Shown here: positions 14,522-23,034 of the stretch, one piece after another
Position numbering within the stretch: the stretch's first letter is position 1
Layout: each line of letters opens with the position of its first letter
DNA from: WTKD01 sp965243525
Lineage (GTDB): Bacteria > Spirochaetota > Spirochaetia > WTKD01
Direction of reading: 5' to 3'
NCBI GenBank assembly: GCA_965243525.1
Contig: OZ251568.1
Coordinates: 372,001 to 436,000 of the forward strand
DNA: 64,000 nucleotides
Notes under the pieces: generated by a model
Told to the model about the DNA's origin: nothing
Databases searched by the model: none
Seen by the model: the letters and a program-made list of their open reading frames with translations, nothing else
Position numbers and translations under genes: made by a program

Positions 14522-15340
14522 ATGCATATTTTTTGGAAAAATGTATTAGCAACGGGACTTTCGCAGAATGAGATTGCGCGCAAGGCGCAGTTGACGAAAT
14601 CGAAGGTATCGAATCAGATCATCAACGAGAAGGGCCCTACGCTAGACGACGCAATGAAGATCGCCCGCGCCCTTGATATTCCGTTGAGCATCCTCACCGA
14701 AGAGAAAACAGAGGTGCCCAAACGTGAGATGACCCTCGCTGACTTTCAAAACAAGGAGCAGTCGCAGGATATTACCACTGAGCGGCTCGCTGTGGCACTT
14801 TCAAAACTCGAGGGTATTCTCAACCGAGGTATGGCCATCAACAAGACAGTCGAGCGCCATATCGCCTTTATGCGTGATCTGCAGAAACCGGCCACGCTCA
14901 ACACCTATTCCGTTTCGATTCCGGTGTTCGAAGGCGCAAACGACGATAACGAGGGTTGGTATTCCATCAAGGAGCTTGGCACGGTGGCAGCAGGATCGAT
15001 GCGTGAGGCTTGGGAGGCTTCTGACAAAACTCACCAGGTGCCTGCACGACACATTCCTTCGGGGCATCAACACGAGTATTTCATCTTGCGTGTCAGTGGC
15101 AGGAGCATGATCAACTATGGCATTGAGGATGGGTCCTATTGTTTGATAAAGAAGACCAATAGCGCAGAGCGCGGACAGGTGGTCGTGGTTCGAGACGGCG
15201 ATTCGGTCACGCTCAAGCAGCTGATTCAGGACGAACAGAACAACACCTTGCTTGCCTATCAAGATGGGAGTGGTCGCAAAATCCTGTGTACCCCGCAGAT
15301 GGAGATCATCGGGGTCTTCGTACAGATTCTGCGCGCCTAG
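14522..15340 (+). CDS. CI-like phage repressor with HTH and S24 peptidase domain, 272 aa
   Basis: Residues 1-60 form an HTH_3 DNA-binding domain ('GLSQNEIARKAQLTKSKVSNQI'). Residues 65-140 are a linker. Residues 140-272 are a LexA/CI-type S24 self-cleavage domain, with the Ser in 'VSGRSMINYGIEDGSY' and the Lys in 'SVTLKQLI' both present, so DNA-damage-stimulated self-cleavage is plausible. The gene is divergent from the early operon and separated from it by a short operator region. It is the master switch of the element and the natural link to SOS induction. The start follows AGGAGAG. Confidence 0.88.
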   Translation: MHIFWKNVLATGLSQNEIARKAQLTKSKVSNQIINEKGPTLDDAMKIARALDIPLSILTEEKTEVPKREMTLADFQNKEQSQDITTERLAVALSKLEGILNRGMAINKTVERHIAFMRDLQKPATLNTYSVSIPVFEGANDDNEGWYSIKELGTVAAGSMREAWEASDKTHQVPARHIPSGHQHEYFILRVSGRSMINYGIEDGSYCLIKKTNSAERGQVVVVRDGDSVTLKQLIQDEQNNTLLAYQDGSGRKILCTPQMEIIGVFVQILRA

Positions 15341-15739
15341 GCTGCTGTTTTTGGATTATCCTGTTCTGGTCTATTGACCCGGATGCCTTCTTGTCACAAG
15401 ATTTGCTCCATTGGAACTGGATTTTATTGACTTGAATTGAGCAGAATTTGGATTATCTGTTCGAGGGTTATTAGGCTTTGATCCACCGGCCTGGATGCCT
15501 GCATGCCACAAGCTGCTGCTTGTTGAGACGGTTTTGCGTGGTGCAGGCTGTGTATATCAAAAAAAACCTGCACAGCACCGGAGTACATGCACATATCGAT
15601 GTGGCGCCTCACTCGTATTAATTATACCTTGATCGAGAAGACCGGCCAGAATCCCCAGATCTTGTTTCTGGCGCGACACAGAGCAGTGGAATCGAAGCAC
15701 AAACAGCGAGGATATCCAGTATACCCGTCACGGTGGAGA
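15341..15739. repeat. 399-base gene-free stretch with two imperfect direct repeats
   Basis: No convincing gene. A motif starting TTTGGATTAT and ending CACAAG occurs at 15349-15400 and again at 15447-15511, sharing blocks CTGTTC, TTGA, CCGG/CGG and GGATGCC in the same order. A hairpin GTGCAGG/CCTGCAC with an A-run lies at 15541-15573. The stretch is at the right end of the phage genes and could hold the element's attachment boundary, but no matching left end is available to test this. Confidence 0.4.
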
Positions 15740-16174
15740 TCAAACCTTCACCATTTCGCTTTTCTGCCGTACGACAAGGATCACCACGTACAACAAAATG
15801 CCGAGTTGCAGGATGTACAAAACATTAAGCGAGAGCAAAAACGCATTGATAACCCAGGCACCGTTGTCTATGACTGGAATGAGCATGGGAATATTGATAA
15901 AACAAGCGATGGTGAGCAAGATGCCAGAAAGGTGCTTGCAGCAAAGGGGAATTTCAGATCGTCCGAGCAGTTTCATGAGGCTGAGAACCAGAATCGTGAT
16001 GCTTAGAATGAGAAGAAGTGCAAGGTCTGTCCAAAACAGCACCCAGAATAGGAGTCGTTCTGAAATGGGAAAAAGTCGAATGCCGGCAAGATGCATCAAG
16101 ATGCCGGAAAAAAAGGCAATCAAGATCGAATACATCAGCCAATGTTTTGCGAAACTTATCATGGGTTTAACCAT
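15740..16174 (-). CDS. four-span inner-membrane protein, 144 aa
   Basis: Four hydrophobic helices (about 12-32, 40-66, 80-102 and 108-135) with short charged loops. No soluble domain and no family is recognised. GAGGAA lies 7 bases before the ATG, which supports the start. It lies alone between the phage repressor and tRNA-Val, so it may be a host gene or a lysogen-expressed cargo gene of the element. Nothing in the sequence decides between these. Confidence 0.6.
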   Translation of the reverse strand: MVKPMISFAKHWLMYSILIAFFSGILMHLAGIRLFPISERLLFWVLFWTDLALLLILSITILVLSLMKLLGRSEIPLCCKHLSGILLTIACFINIPMLIPVIDNGAWVINAFLLSLNVLYILQLGILLYVVILVVRQKSEMVKV

Positions 16175-16494
16175 ATACTATTCCTCGTTGTTAAGTATAC
16201 ACCAAAAATGAATCAATACCATCAACGTGCAAATTTTTTGCCCTTCTTTGCGAGGATTTCGTTCCCATGGAATGCGCATCGAGGAGGCAAACATTAGGTC
16301 TATGCAGAAATATCTGGAATACGGCGGTGAATTGTCGTATAATAGTTTCATTGGTTGCCAGTGCGAGCTGCACGCAGCAAGATATGCGTAACATGCGCAC
16401 CTTGCTTCATCAGAGATTGACTTGCTGAAGGGGGTTTGTCTTGTTTCTTGTGTTAATCGTAAAAAAGCAATTTTTACGTAACAAATGCGTGTAC
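16175..16494. other. 320-base spacer between the membrane gene and tRNA-Val; no gene seen
   Basis: The longest frame here (reverse, running up to 16540) reads through the tRNA and is not a gene. Besides the hairpin at 16458-16478 I see only a short GCTGC/GCAGC inverted repeat near 16366-16380 and AT-rich runs. Confidence 0.5.
16458..16478 (-). terminator. hairpin CGTAAAAA/TTTTTACG after tRNA-Val
   Basis: An 8-base stem with a 5-base loop, 16 bases beyond the 3' end of the tRNA. It is A/T-rich and lacks a separate T-run, so it is a weak terminator or processing signal for the tRNA transcript. Confidence 0.4.
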
Positions 16495-16568
16495 TGGGCG
16501 GTATTGGGTTCGAACCAACGACCTCTTGCATGTCAAGCAAGCACTCTAACCAACTGAGCTAACCGCCC
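16495..16568 (-). tRNA. tRNA-Val (anticodon GAC)
   Basis: A 74-base cloverleaf: acceptor GGGCGGT/ACCGCCC with discriminator A, D-arm AGCTCAGTTGGTTAGAG, anticodon stem CTTGC/GCAAG with loop TTGACAT (anticodon GAC), and T-arm with GGTTCGAACC. CCA is not encoded. It reads GUC and GUU valine codons. tRNA genes are common prophage attachment sites and this one lies about 1.1 kb from the repressor, but I see no integrase. Confidence 0.95.
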
Positions 16569-16766
16569 GGTGTATCTTACCAATGGTAATTAAGTATGCC
16601 CGCAGCAACCAAACATAGACCAGACGGTGCAGCGGTTGAGCATAGCGGCGCATTGGTAATGCCTCATTATGTAGCCTGCCTGCCGTCAGGTCAAGCCTGC
16701 AGCAAGCTCTTCATAGCTTTTCATGGCGCGCGATACACCTCATGTGCTAGATTAATGCCATATTCT

Positions 16767-17090
16767 TTATTGACTGTTGAGTCCAGGCACTTGCATATTG
16801 GCTTGATTAAGCATCTCTATGATTTGATCTCTTCTCTCTGGATGATTATTAACCTCTGCGACCAATCCATTATAAAATGATTCCAAATCACCGCTGTTAA
16901 TAGCTTGCCGATACAGTCGTTCTAATTCAGCAGTTGCATCACCAGCATTGGTAATTACATTACCGGTACCCATAATAAGACCATCTACCCATGCAACAGC
17001 GTCATTGTACGCATCAAAAAGTGCGTTACAGCCTAAAACAGTGAATACAAGGAGTATTCCGATAATACTAAATAATACATGATTTCTCAT
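16767..17090 (-). CDS. small lipoprotein, 107 aa
   Basis: A signal peptide 'MRNHVLFSIIGILLVFTVLGC' ends in a lipobox (V-L-G-C, Cys21), so the mature protein is a lipid-anchored envelope protein of about 87 residues. The mature part begins with a helical 'LFDAYNDAVAWVDGLI' and continues with charged helices. No family is recognised. The gene stands alone, with tRNA-Val beyond its 3' end and a divergent foldase gene upstream. Confidence 0.65.
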   Translation of the reverse strand: MRNHVLFSIIGILLVFTVLGCNALFDAYNDAVAWVDGLIMGTGNVITNAGDATAELERLYRQAINSGDLESFYNGLVAEVNNHPERRDQIIEMLNQANMQVPGLNSQ

Positions 17091-17277
17091 GCTAGAGAGT
17101 ATAATAACAAAACAACCGCAGACAAGGTAAACTTATGTTTTTTAGGTAGACTAAATATTACTCTTATGTTCTATGCATGCGGTTTTTTGTGATCAGTTAC
17201 AAGATTGCTTGCCAAAGGCAGGGCATAAGGCCAGACAATTTGACACAGGACAAAAATCCCGCTATTTTATAGCTACT

Positions 17278-18891
17278 ATGAACAATAAAGCATCGAAGCA
17301 GCAACAATCTTCCCAAAAAAAACAGGCTGGAAAAACAAAACAGCATTTTAAACATTCCAGCCTTCTCTATATTGGTTCGGTCGTGATCCTGGTTATCATT
17401 ATCGTCACCTTTATTGGTGGCCCTCTTGCGTCTTCTCAAGGAGATGCTGGGCTGTCGTTTGGCAGTTACAACGGGAAGGATATCCGCTATGTGCAGGATT
17501 CTCATTTTGCAAGCCTCGTTGAACTCTACAACGACAATTTTGGCCATCGAAGCCTAGGCAGCGATTCAGAATTCAATCTCATCACACAGCTTGTTTGGAG
17601 CAGAGCTTTCGATGACACAGTGACCTTTCTTGCAAGTCTTGACAAGGCTGAGCGATCAGGCATTCTTGTTGCAAGCACCCAAATCGATGAAGAAATCATC
17701 AACAGTCCTCGTTTTCAGGAGGAAGATGGAACATTCTTGCTTGAACGATACAAAAACACCCCCAACCAGGATCTTTTCGAGATGAAACGACGCCTCAACG
17801 AATCACTCATGGTCGATCAACTGATCACCGACATTGGCCAGGAAGCTTGGATCAGCTCGAATGAGGTGGAGTATCTCCAAGAGATGAACGATGTTCAAAA
17901 GGATATCCATTTGATTGAATTTTCTCCTGATTCCTTTCCAGATGAGCAGGTCACGGCCTGGGCAACGGAGAACGCCAATCTTACGCGTCGACGAAGCCTT
18001 TCCAGCATCACGGTTAACGATGAACTCGAAGCGGTGCAGAAAATCTATGACACGGTTGCTCTTTCGCCAGAATCATTCGAAGAGAACGCACGACTTTATT
18101 CAACTGATGAATTTTCGCCGCAAGGAGGAGCTCGCGGAGAAATCTATGCCTTTGAGCTGATTGACCTTTTGGCAGAAGAGGATGTTGCAAGCCTATTCGA
18201 TGATGCACTGGCGACCGGCGAGATTTCAGGTATTCTGCCCATCAAAGATATTGAAAACAGCTATGTTTTTTTCAGAGCAAGCGACGACACCACTGCATTC
18301 GACCCTGCTGATACGGATCAGCTTTCTTCTTTTCGCGATTATATCACCGATTATCATCCCGAACGCGTGAGCAATTATGTCACCGAAAGCGCTGCTTCTT
18401 TCGTAGCGGCGGCACAAGACAGCTCGTTCATAGCGGCAGCACTCAACCAAGGGCTTGAATACGTCAGCCTTGATTCGGTACCCATGGCCTATGGAACTGA
18501 TTCTATTTTCAACACAGTTGACGCTTCGGAACACCCCATCCTGTTCACGGCGTTTCAGCGGGACAACTTTCTCAAAGCGCTCTTCCAACTCGATGCATCT
18601 GAAATTTCTGAACCGATTTCAGTACGTGACAGCGTCTTGGTATTTTCCGTGCGTGATGTATCCCCCACTCCCCTCACCGATGTTTTGGCCCTCGAAGAGG
18701 ACTACACCTCTGAAGTCGTCAATTACAGACAGGGTCAACTCGAATCCTTTGTCGTTGATGACGATCTGCTTGTGAACAATTTTCAAAATGTTTTCGATCA
18801 GCATATCCGATACGAACCACCCGTCGAAGAGGCAGCAACTGAGCAAGAGAGCATCCTGGAAGACGCTCCGACAGAACCAATTCCTGAATAG
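17278..18891 (+). CDS. SurA/PpiD-like periplasmic foldase, membrane anchored, 537 aa
   Basis: A single membrane helix near the N-terminus ('LLYIGSVVILVIIIVTFIGG', about 30-50) follows a Lys/Gln-rich cytoplasmic tail. The rest is periplasmic. The segment 'NEFNLITQLVWSRAFDD'-like (SDSEFNLITQLVWSRAFDD) and the helix-rich region after it fit SurA_N-type chaperone domains. The part around 230-340 ('AVQKIYDTVALSPESFEENARLYS', 'GGARGEIYAFELIDLLAEE') fits a degenerate PpiC rotamase domain. I start at the ATG at 17278 (MNNKASKQ) because the 35 codons upstream are not protein-like. The C-terminus is Glu/Pro-rich. It probably assists folding of outer-membrane or periplasmic proteins. Confidence 0.65.
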   Translation: MNNKASKQQQSSQKKQAGKTKQHFKHSSLLYIGSVVILVIIIVTFIGGPLASSQGDAGLSFGSYNGKDIRYVQDSHFASLVELYNDNFGHRSLGSDSEFNLITQLVWSRAFDDTVTFLASLDKAERSGILVASTQIDEEIINSPRFQEEDGTFLLERYKNTPNQDLFEMKRRLNESLMVDQLITDIGQEAWISSNEVEYLQEMNDVQKDIHLIEFSPDSFPDEQVTAWATENANLTRRRSLSSITVNDELEAVQKIYDTVALSPESFEENARLYSTDEFSPQGGARGEIYAFELIDLLAEEDVASLFDDALATGEISGILPIKDIENSYVFFRASDDTTAFDPADTDQLSSFRDYITDYHPERVSNYVTESAASFVAAAQDSSFIAAALNQGLEYVSLDSVPMAYGTDSIFNTVDASEHPILFTAFQRDNFLKALFQLDASEISEPISVRDSVLVFSVRDVSPTPLTDVLALEEDYTSEVVNYRQGQLESFVVDDDLLVNNFQNVFDQHIRYEPPVEEAATEQESILEDAPTEPIPE

Positions 18892-18924
18892 CACCGACGG
18901 AATCTAGAAAATCTAGATCGCAAC

Positions 18925-18977
18925 TATATACTCTGTTTTTCGAGGCGTGCATATCGCTAGATCAAGCAGAGTATATA
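18925..18977. repeat. inverted repeat TATATACTCTG/CAGAGTATATA
   Basis: Perfect 11-base arms separated by 31 bases, just after the foldase stop, and preceded by TCTAGA-aaa-TCTAGA. It lies between convergent genes (foldase and lepA) and could form a long hairpin that ends both transcripts. A T5 run (18936-18940) follows the first arm. Confidence 0.55.
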
Positions 18978-18991
18978 CACTCTGAACCGAG

Positions 18992-19137
18992 CTAATTGTC
19001 GATTTTTCGCTGAAATTTTGCACAACGGTCAGTTTTCACGAGATATACGCCCACCAACACCGGCCTAATTGTCGATTTTTCGCTGAAATTTTGCACAACG
19101 GTCGATTTTCGCAGGATATACGCAACCCGAACCGGCC
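18992..19137. repeat. two tandem copies of a 73-bp intergenic repeat
   Basis: Copies at 18992-19064 and 19065-19137. The first 39 bases, from CTAATTGTCG to CACAACGGTC, are identical; the rest (ending in GATATACGC...ACCGGC) differs at several places. The repeat has no clear stem. It lies in the 281-base gap between the foldase and lepA, beside the long inverted repeat. Confidence 0.85.
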
Positions 19138-19172
19138 AGTTCCACAGCGGCACAGGCATACTGAGGCATAGG

Positions 19173-20984
19173 TTATTCTTCGTGATAGGTACGCAAGACC
19201 GCCAAAAATGCCTTTTGGGGAATTTCCACATTGCCAATGCGTTTCAAACGCTTTTTCCCACGCTTTTGTTTTTCAAGGAGTTTTTTCTTGCGGGTGACAT
19301 CGCCGCCATAGAGTTTTTCAGTTACATCCTTGCGGAAGGCCTTTATGGTTTCACGAGCGATAATTGTGCCTCCAATCGCACCCTGGATGGGAATCGCAAA
19401 CTGGTGGCGTGGAATCAGCACCTGCAATGATTTACACAGTTCCCGCGCGCGTCGCTCAGCGGATCCTCGCCACACCAACATCGACAAGGCTTCGACCGGT
19501 TCATGGTTGATGAGAATGTCCAGCCGCACCAGTTCAACCTGCCGATAGTCGATGATTTCATAATCCATCGATGCATAGCCGCGACTCCGCGATTTCAGCT
19601 GGTCATAGAAATCATACAAAATCTCCACAAGGGGAATCTCATAGATCAGCTCAACCCGATGCGCATCGAGAAAATTCAAAGATCGCTGCGTGCCCCGTCG
19701 CTCTGCGCAGAGTTGGAGTATATTTCCCAGATAGTCCTGCGGAACGATGATCGTGGTTCTAATATAGGGCTCAAAACTCTTCTCAATCCGCACCGGATCT
19801 GGATATTCCTGAGGCGTATCGATGAACACCGTTTGTTTGTCCTTCAATTCCAGTTTGTAGCGAACAGAGGGTGCCGTAAACACCACATTGAGGTCGAATT
19901 CGCGTTCAAGGCGTTCTTGCACAACCTCAAGATGCAGCAATCCCAAAAATCCACATCGAAAACCAGGACCAAAAGCCGCCGCAAAATCCTTGCGAAACTG
20001 CAATGATCCATCATTGAGCTGGAGTTTTTCAATAGCAGTTGTCAGCTCACCGTATTCATCTGAATCACTGGGATAGATCGACGAAAACACCGTTGATTTT
20101 ATGATACCGATGCCGCGAATCGGTTCGACGTTGTCCTTGTTCGTCACAGAAAACAGCGTATCACCAACCGATACATCCGCAATCTTCTTGATTCCTGCAC
20201 AGATATACCCAAATTCCCCCGCATGCAAGGCCTCACAAGGCATAAGCTGAATCTTAAACTTTCCCACTTCTTCAATCTTATAGATCGCCCGGTTGGAATG
20301 CATCATGACCTGCATTCCGGCCTGCAGAATTCCGCCATAAATGCGCACATGCAGAATCACCCCGCGATACAGGTCATAATGACTATCAACGACAAAAACC
20401 CGCAAGGGGTCCTGCGGATTGCCCTCCGGTGCCGCGATGCGCTGAATGATCTGTTCTATGACATTCTCCACCCCGATGCCGTTCTTTGCAGAGACCTGCA
20501 GAATTTCATCCTCAGAAAATCCAAAATAATGCGTGAGCTGCCCAGTGACGGTTTCAATATCAGCAGCAGGCAAATCAATCTTGTTCAAAACAGGAATCAC
20601 ATGCAGATCGCGCTCGAGGGCAAGGTAATAATTTGAAATCGTCTGCGCCTGCATCCCCTGTGCGGCATCCACCAGCAAGACTGCCCCCTCGCTCGCAGCA
20701 ATCGCTCGCCTGACCTCATAACTAAAATCAACATGTCCCGGCGTATCGATCAGGTTCAATTCATAGGTCTTGCCATCCCGTGCGTGATATTCCAGCGACA
20801 CCGTCTGCGATTTGATCGTGATGCCGCGTTCTTGCTCGATATCCATCGAATCAAGCATCTGATTGCGAAAGTTTCGTTGTGGCACCAATTTTACTCGTTC
20901 GATAAAGCGGTCTGCGAGGGTTGATTTTCCGTGGTCTACGTGTGCGATGATGCAGAAATTTCTGATAGAATGCGTTTTTTTCAT
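19173..20984 (-). CDS. lepA: LepA/EF4 ribosomal back-translocase GTPase, 603 aa
   Basis: A translational GTPase that binds ribosomes and helps subunit biogenesis or back-translocation. The G1 motif 'AHVDHGKSTLADR' starts at about residue 14. G3 'DTPGHVDF' and G4 'NKIDLPAAD' are present and intact. The C-terminal LepA-specific domain ends with 'GDVTRKKKLLEKQKRGKKRLKRIGNVEIPQKAF', the typical basic block. Length is normal (about 600 aa). It is the last gene of the long leftward housekeeping run, 7 bases after the HtrA-like gene. Confidence 0.97.
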   Translation of the reverse strand: MKKTHSIRNFCIIAHVDHGKSTLADRFIERVKLVPQRNFRNQMLDSMDIEQERGITIKSQTVSLEYHARDGKTYELNLIDTPGHVDFSYEVRRAIAASEGAVLLVDAAQGMQAQTISNYYLALERDLHVIPVLNKIDLPAADIETVTGQLTHYFGFSEDEILQVSAKNGIGVENVIEQIIQRIAAPEGNPQDPLRVFVVDSHYDLYRGVILHVRIYGGILQAGMQVMMHSNRAIYKIEEVGKFKIQLMPCEALHAGEFGYICAGIKKIADVSVGDTLFSVTNKDNVEPIRGIGIIKSTVFSSIYPSDSDEYGELTTAIEKLQLNDGSLQFRKDFAAAFGPGFRCGFLGLLHLEVVQERLEREFDLNVVFTAPSVRYKLELKDKQTVFIDTPQEYPDPVRIEKSFEPYIRTTIIVPQDYLGNILQLCAERRGTQRSLNFLDAHRVELIYEIPLVEILYDFYDQLKSRSRGYASMDYEIIDYRQVELVRLDILINHEPVEALSMLVWRGSAERRARELCKSLQVLIPRHQFAIPIQGAIGGTIIARETIKAFRKDVTEKLYGGDVTRKKKLLEKQKRGKKRLKRIGNVEIPQKAFLAVLRTYHEE

Positions 20985-20991
20985 GAATAAA

Positions 20992-23034
20992 TTAAAGCAT
21001 GGAAACTCGATGAAAGGGTAGCTCTAGCTGAAAAAGTTTTTCAAAATACCCCTCCGATTTTTTCCGATGTATGATCTGTAGCTGTAGACTTGTGTCCGTC
21101 GCCTGCCAATTGAACAGCTCGAGTTCATCTCCTTTGCGAAAATTAAAAAAATCTGAATCAAACTGGTCATATACCGTTCGCACCAAAAAACGGCTGCGGC
21201 GAAGTCGTTGCTTTAATTCAATGATCTCAAGGTCAAGTCCCAGGAGCGCACCCAGATAGGAAATGACCACATCTTGCATAAACAAAGCGCCATCAATCCG
21301 TGGACGTTTTTCTGCAGCGATGAGCAGCCTTCGCTGTATCTCCTGGGTATATCCCTTGGAATCTGAGCTGGAGGTCCCATCGGGGGTCTCGTCAGACACT
21401 TCGTCAAAGTCTTTATTAGATGCCCCGTCAGCAGTCTCACCAGAGGCCTCATCAATTTCCTTGCCAGGCGCTGTGCTCTGGGACCCACCTCCTGCCAGGT
21501 TCGGCAGCTCAGAAGAAAGCACCACGCGGTGCAGCCCTTCAACAAATTCTTGATCATAGAGCGCGCGCTGTGCCTCGGTGATGCTTGTTATGGGGATAGT
21601 ATTGATGCTTTCCAGCACCATTTGTGGTTTGATCCCTGCGCGTGCTGCAGGGCTATTTGGAAAGACATAGCTCACCACCAGGCGTTTGTCCTTGTATGCA
21701 AGCAGTAGCCCAAACCAGGGTTTTTCCAAGGCGCCACCGGTCTGAAACAGCCGCGGAAGCATTGCGCTGATCATCTCTGCCGGAATCGCAAGCCCCAACC
21801 CCTCGTATGTTTCAACTCCTCCGAACACCATTCCCACAAAATCGCCCGACTCGCTGAGCAATGCGCTTCCTGAACTGCCGTAACTGCCGAATGCATCGTA
21901 TTGAATAACATCCGTAAAGGGCAAAATCTCCGCACGACGCGCTGAAACAATTCCCGATGTCACCGTTTGTGCAAGCCCCACGGGCGCTCCATAAGCAAGG
22001 ATCCGCTGCCCACGCTCAACCTTGATTTCAGCATAGGGCATGAGCGAAACCGGCGGTTCTATTTCGGTTTTCAGCAATGCAATATCGATATCAACATCGT
22101 ATGCGATCACCTTTGCCGGAACACGGCTATTCAAATTGGAATCAATCGAGATATAGGCCCGAGAATATCCCTCGTATTTCGGATCCACCTCGGTTCGAAT
22201 GACATGGTAATTTGTCAGAATATACCCTTCAGGGCTGATGAAAAATCCACTCCCTGTGGATATGTTCGGATAGGAAACCCCTCGCTCGGCGATGCTGCCG
22301 TTGTCCACGATCACCGTCAGTGTTGCCTGGGTTGTTTCTTCCACGCTGCACGGAGGCACTCCGTTATAGGTGATCTCGCGGCGCCCTGCTTCTTCTGCGA
22401 TACGCTGCAAAAACACCTCGCCATAGCATCTTCCTTCCTGGGGCAAAATCAGTCGAAAATCATCGTCTGGCATCGCTGCAATCCCCTCAAGATAGGCATA
22501 ATCAGCAAGAATACGCAATTGTTCAACCAGAACAGGAAGCTCATCAGGGTCTGCTCTTGTTTCTGTTGAGTTTTCCGAATCCAGCAGAGAATTTTCTGAA
22601 TTTTCTGAATCGGTTGAATTTTCCACCAAACCAGTCGAGTCGTCTGAATCCACTGAATTTTCTGACGAATCCCCCGTTGAATTCATCGCCGCAACGAGAT
22701 CGGTATCTGCAAGGGATTCATTCTCAAGGATATAGCGGATGCTGCGTTCAACCTCACCGGCCATCTGCGGAGCGGATTTTTGAACATCCACATAGTGCTG
22801 GATGTATCGCTCAAGAATCACCGAACGCATAGACAAGAACCGCTCTTGTGCGACATGCCCCCGCTCGTGGAGCCTCCTCAATGCAAGATAGCCCGCGCTG
22901 AGCTTCCCATCTGCAACCAATTCCTGCACCGCATCCAAGCTCTGCGTCGGCTCATAAGCAGGTATGTTATACGTCGCACATGAGATGCTCAACCCCAAAA
23001 GCAATAGGGATATACCCAAGAAATCTGCGCGCAT
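20992..23034 (-). CDS. HtrA-like S1C serine protease lipoprotein with low-complexity inserts, 680 aa
   Basis: A signal peptide with lipobox L-S-I-S-C (Cys19) indicates a lipid-anchored envelope protease. Residues 30-230 are helical with an Asp/Ser/Asn/Glu-rich insert (120-165). The trypsin-like domain (about 235-415) has the whole triad: His277 in 'YILTNYHVI', Asp317 in 'VDIDIALL' and Ser388 in 'GSYGSSGSALL'. A PDZ-like domain follows (about 420-500), interrupted by an acidic Gly/Asp/Ser-rich insert, and then a C-terminal domain of about 130 residues not typical of DegP. Likely a quality-control or processing protease. It overlaps the TPR gene by TGATG. Confidence 0.8.
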   Translation of the reverse strand: MRADFLGISLLLLGLSISCATYNIPAYEPTQSLDAVQELVADGKLSAGYLALRRLHERGHVAQERFLSMRSVILERYIQHYVDVQKSAPQMAGEVERSIRYILENESLADTDLVAAMNSTGDSSENSVDSDDSTGLVENSTDSENSENSLLDSENSTETRADPDELPVLVEQLRILADYAYLEGIAAMPDDDFRLILPQEGRCYGEVFLQRIAEEAGRREITYNGVPPCSVEETTQATLTVIVDNGSIAERGVSYPNISTGSGFFISPEGYILTNYHVIRTEVDPKYEGYSRAYISIDSNLNSRVPAKVIAYDVDIDIALLKTEIEPPVSLMPYAEIKVERGQRILAYGAPVGLAQTVTSGIVSARRAEILPFTDVIQYDAFGSYGSSGSALLSESGDFVGMVFGGVETYEGLGLAIPAEMISAMLPRLFQTGGALEKPWFGLLLAYKDKRLVVSYVFPNSPAARAGIKPQMVLESINTIPITSITEAQRALYDQEFVEGLHRVVLSSELPNLAGGGSQSTAPGKEIDEASGETADGASNKDFDEVSDETPDGTSSSDSKGYTQEIQRRLLIAAEKRPRIDGALFMQDVVISYLGALLGLDLEIIELKQRLRRSRFLVRTVYDQFDSDFFNFRKGDELELFNWQATDTSLQLQIIHRKKSEGYFEKLFQLELPFHRVSML

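Noticed and set aside
15424..16006. Forward and reverse short frames in the gap after the repressor
   Set aside because: They overlap each other or the membrane gene and lack ribosome sites.
16178..16540. 120-codon reverse frame starting MLDMQEVVGSNP
   Set aside because: It runs through tRNA-Val; such peptides are the well-known artefact of translating a tRNA gene.
18992..19237. 81-codon reverse frame over the 73-bp repeats
   Set aside because: It mixes the lepA 3' end in another frame with the repeat; there is no ribosome site and no sign of selection.
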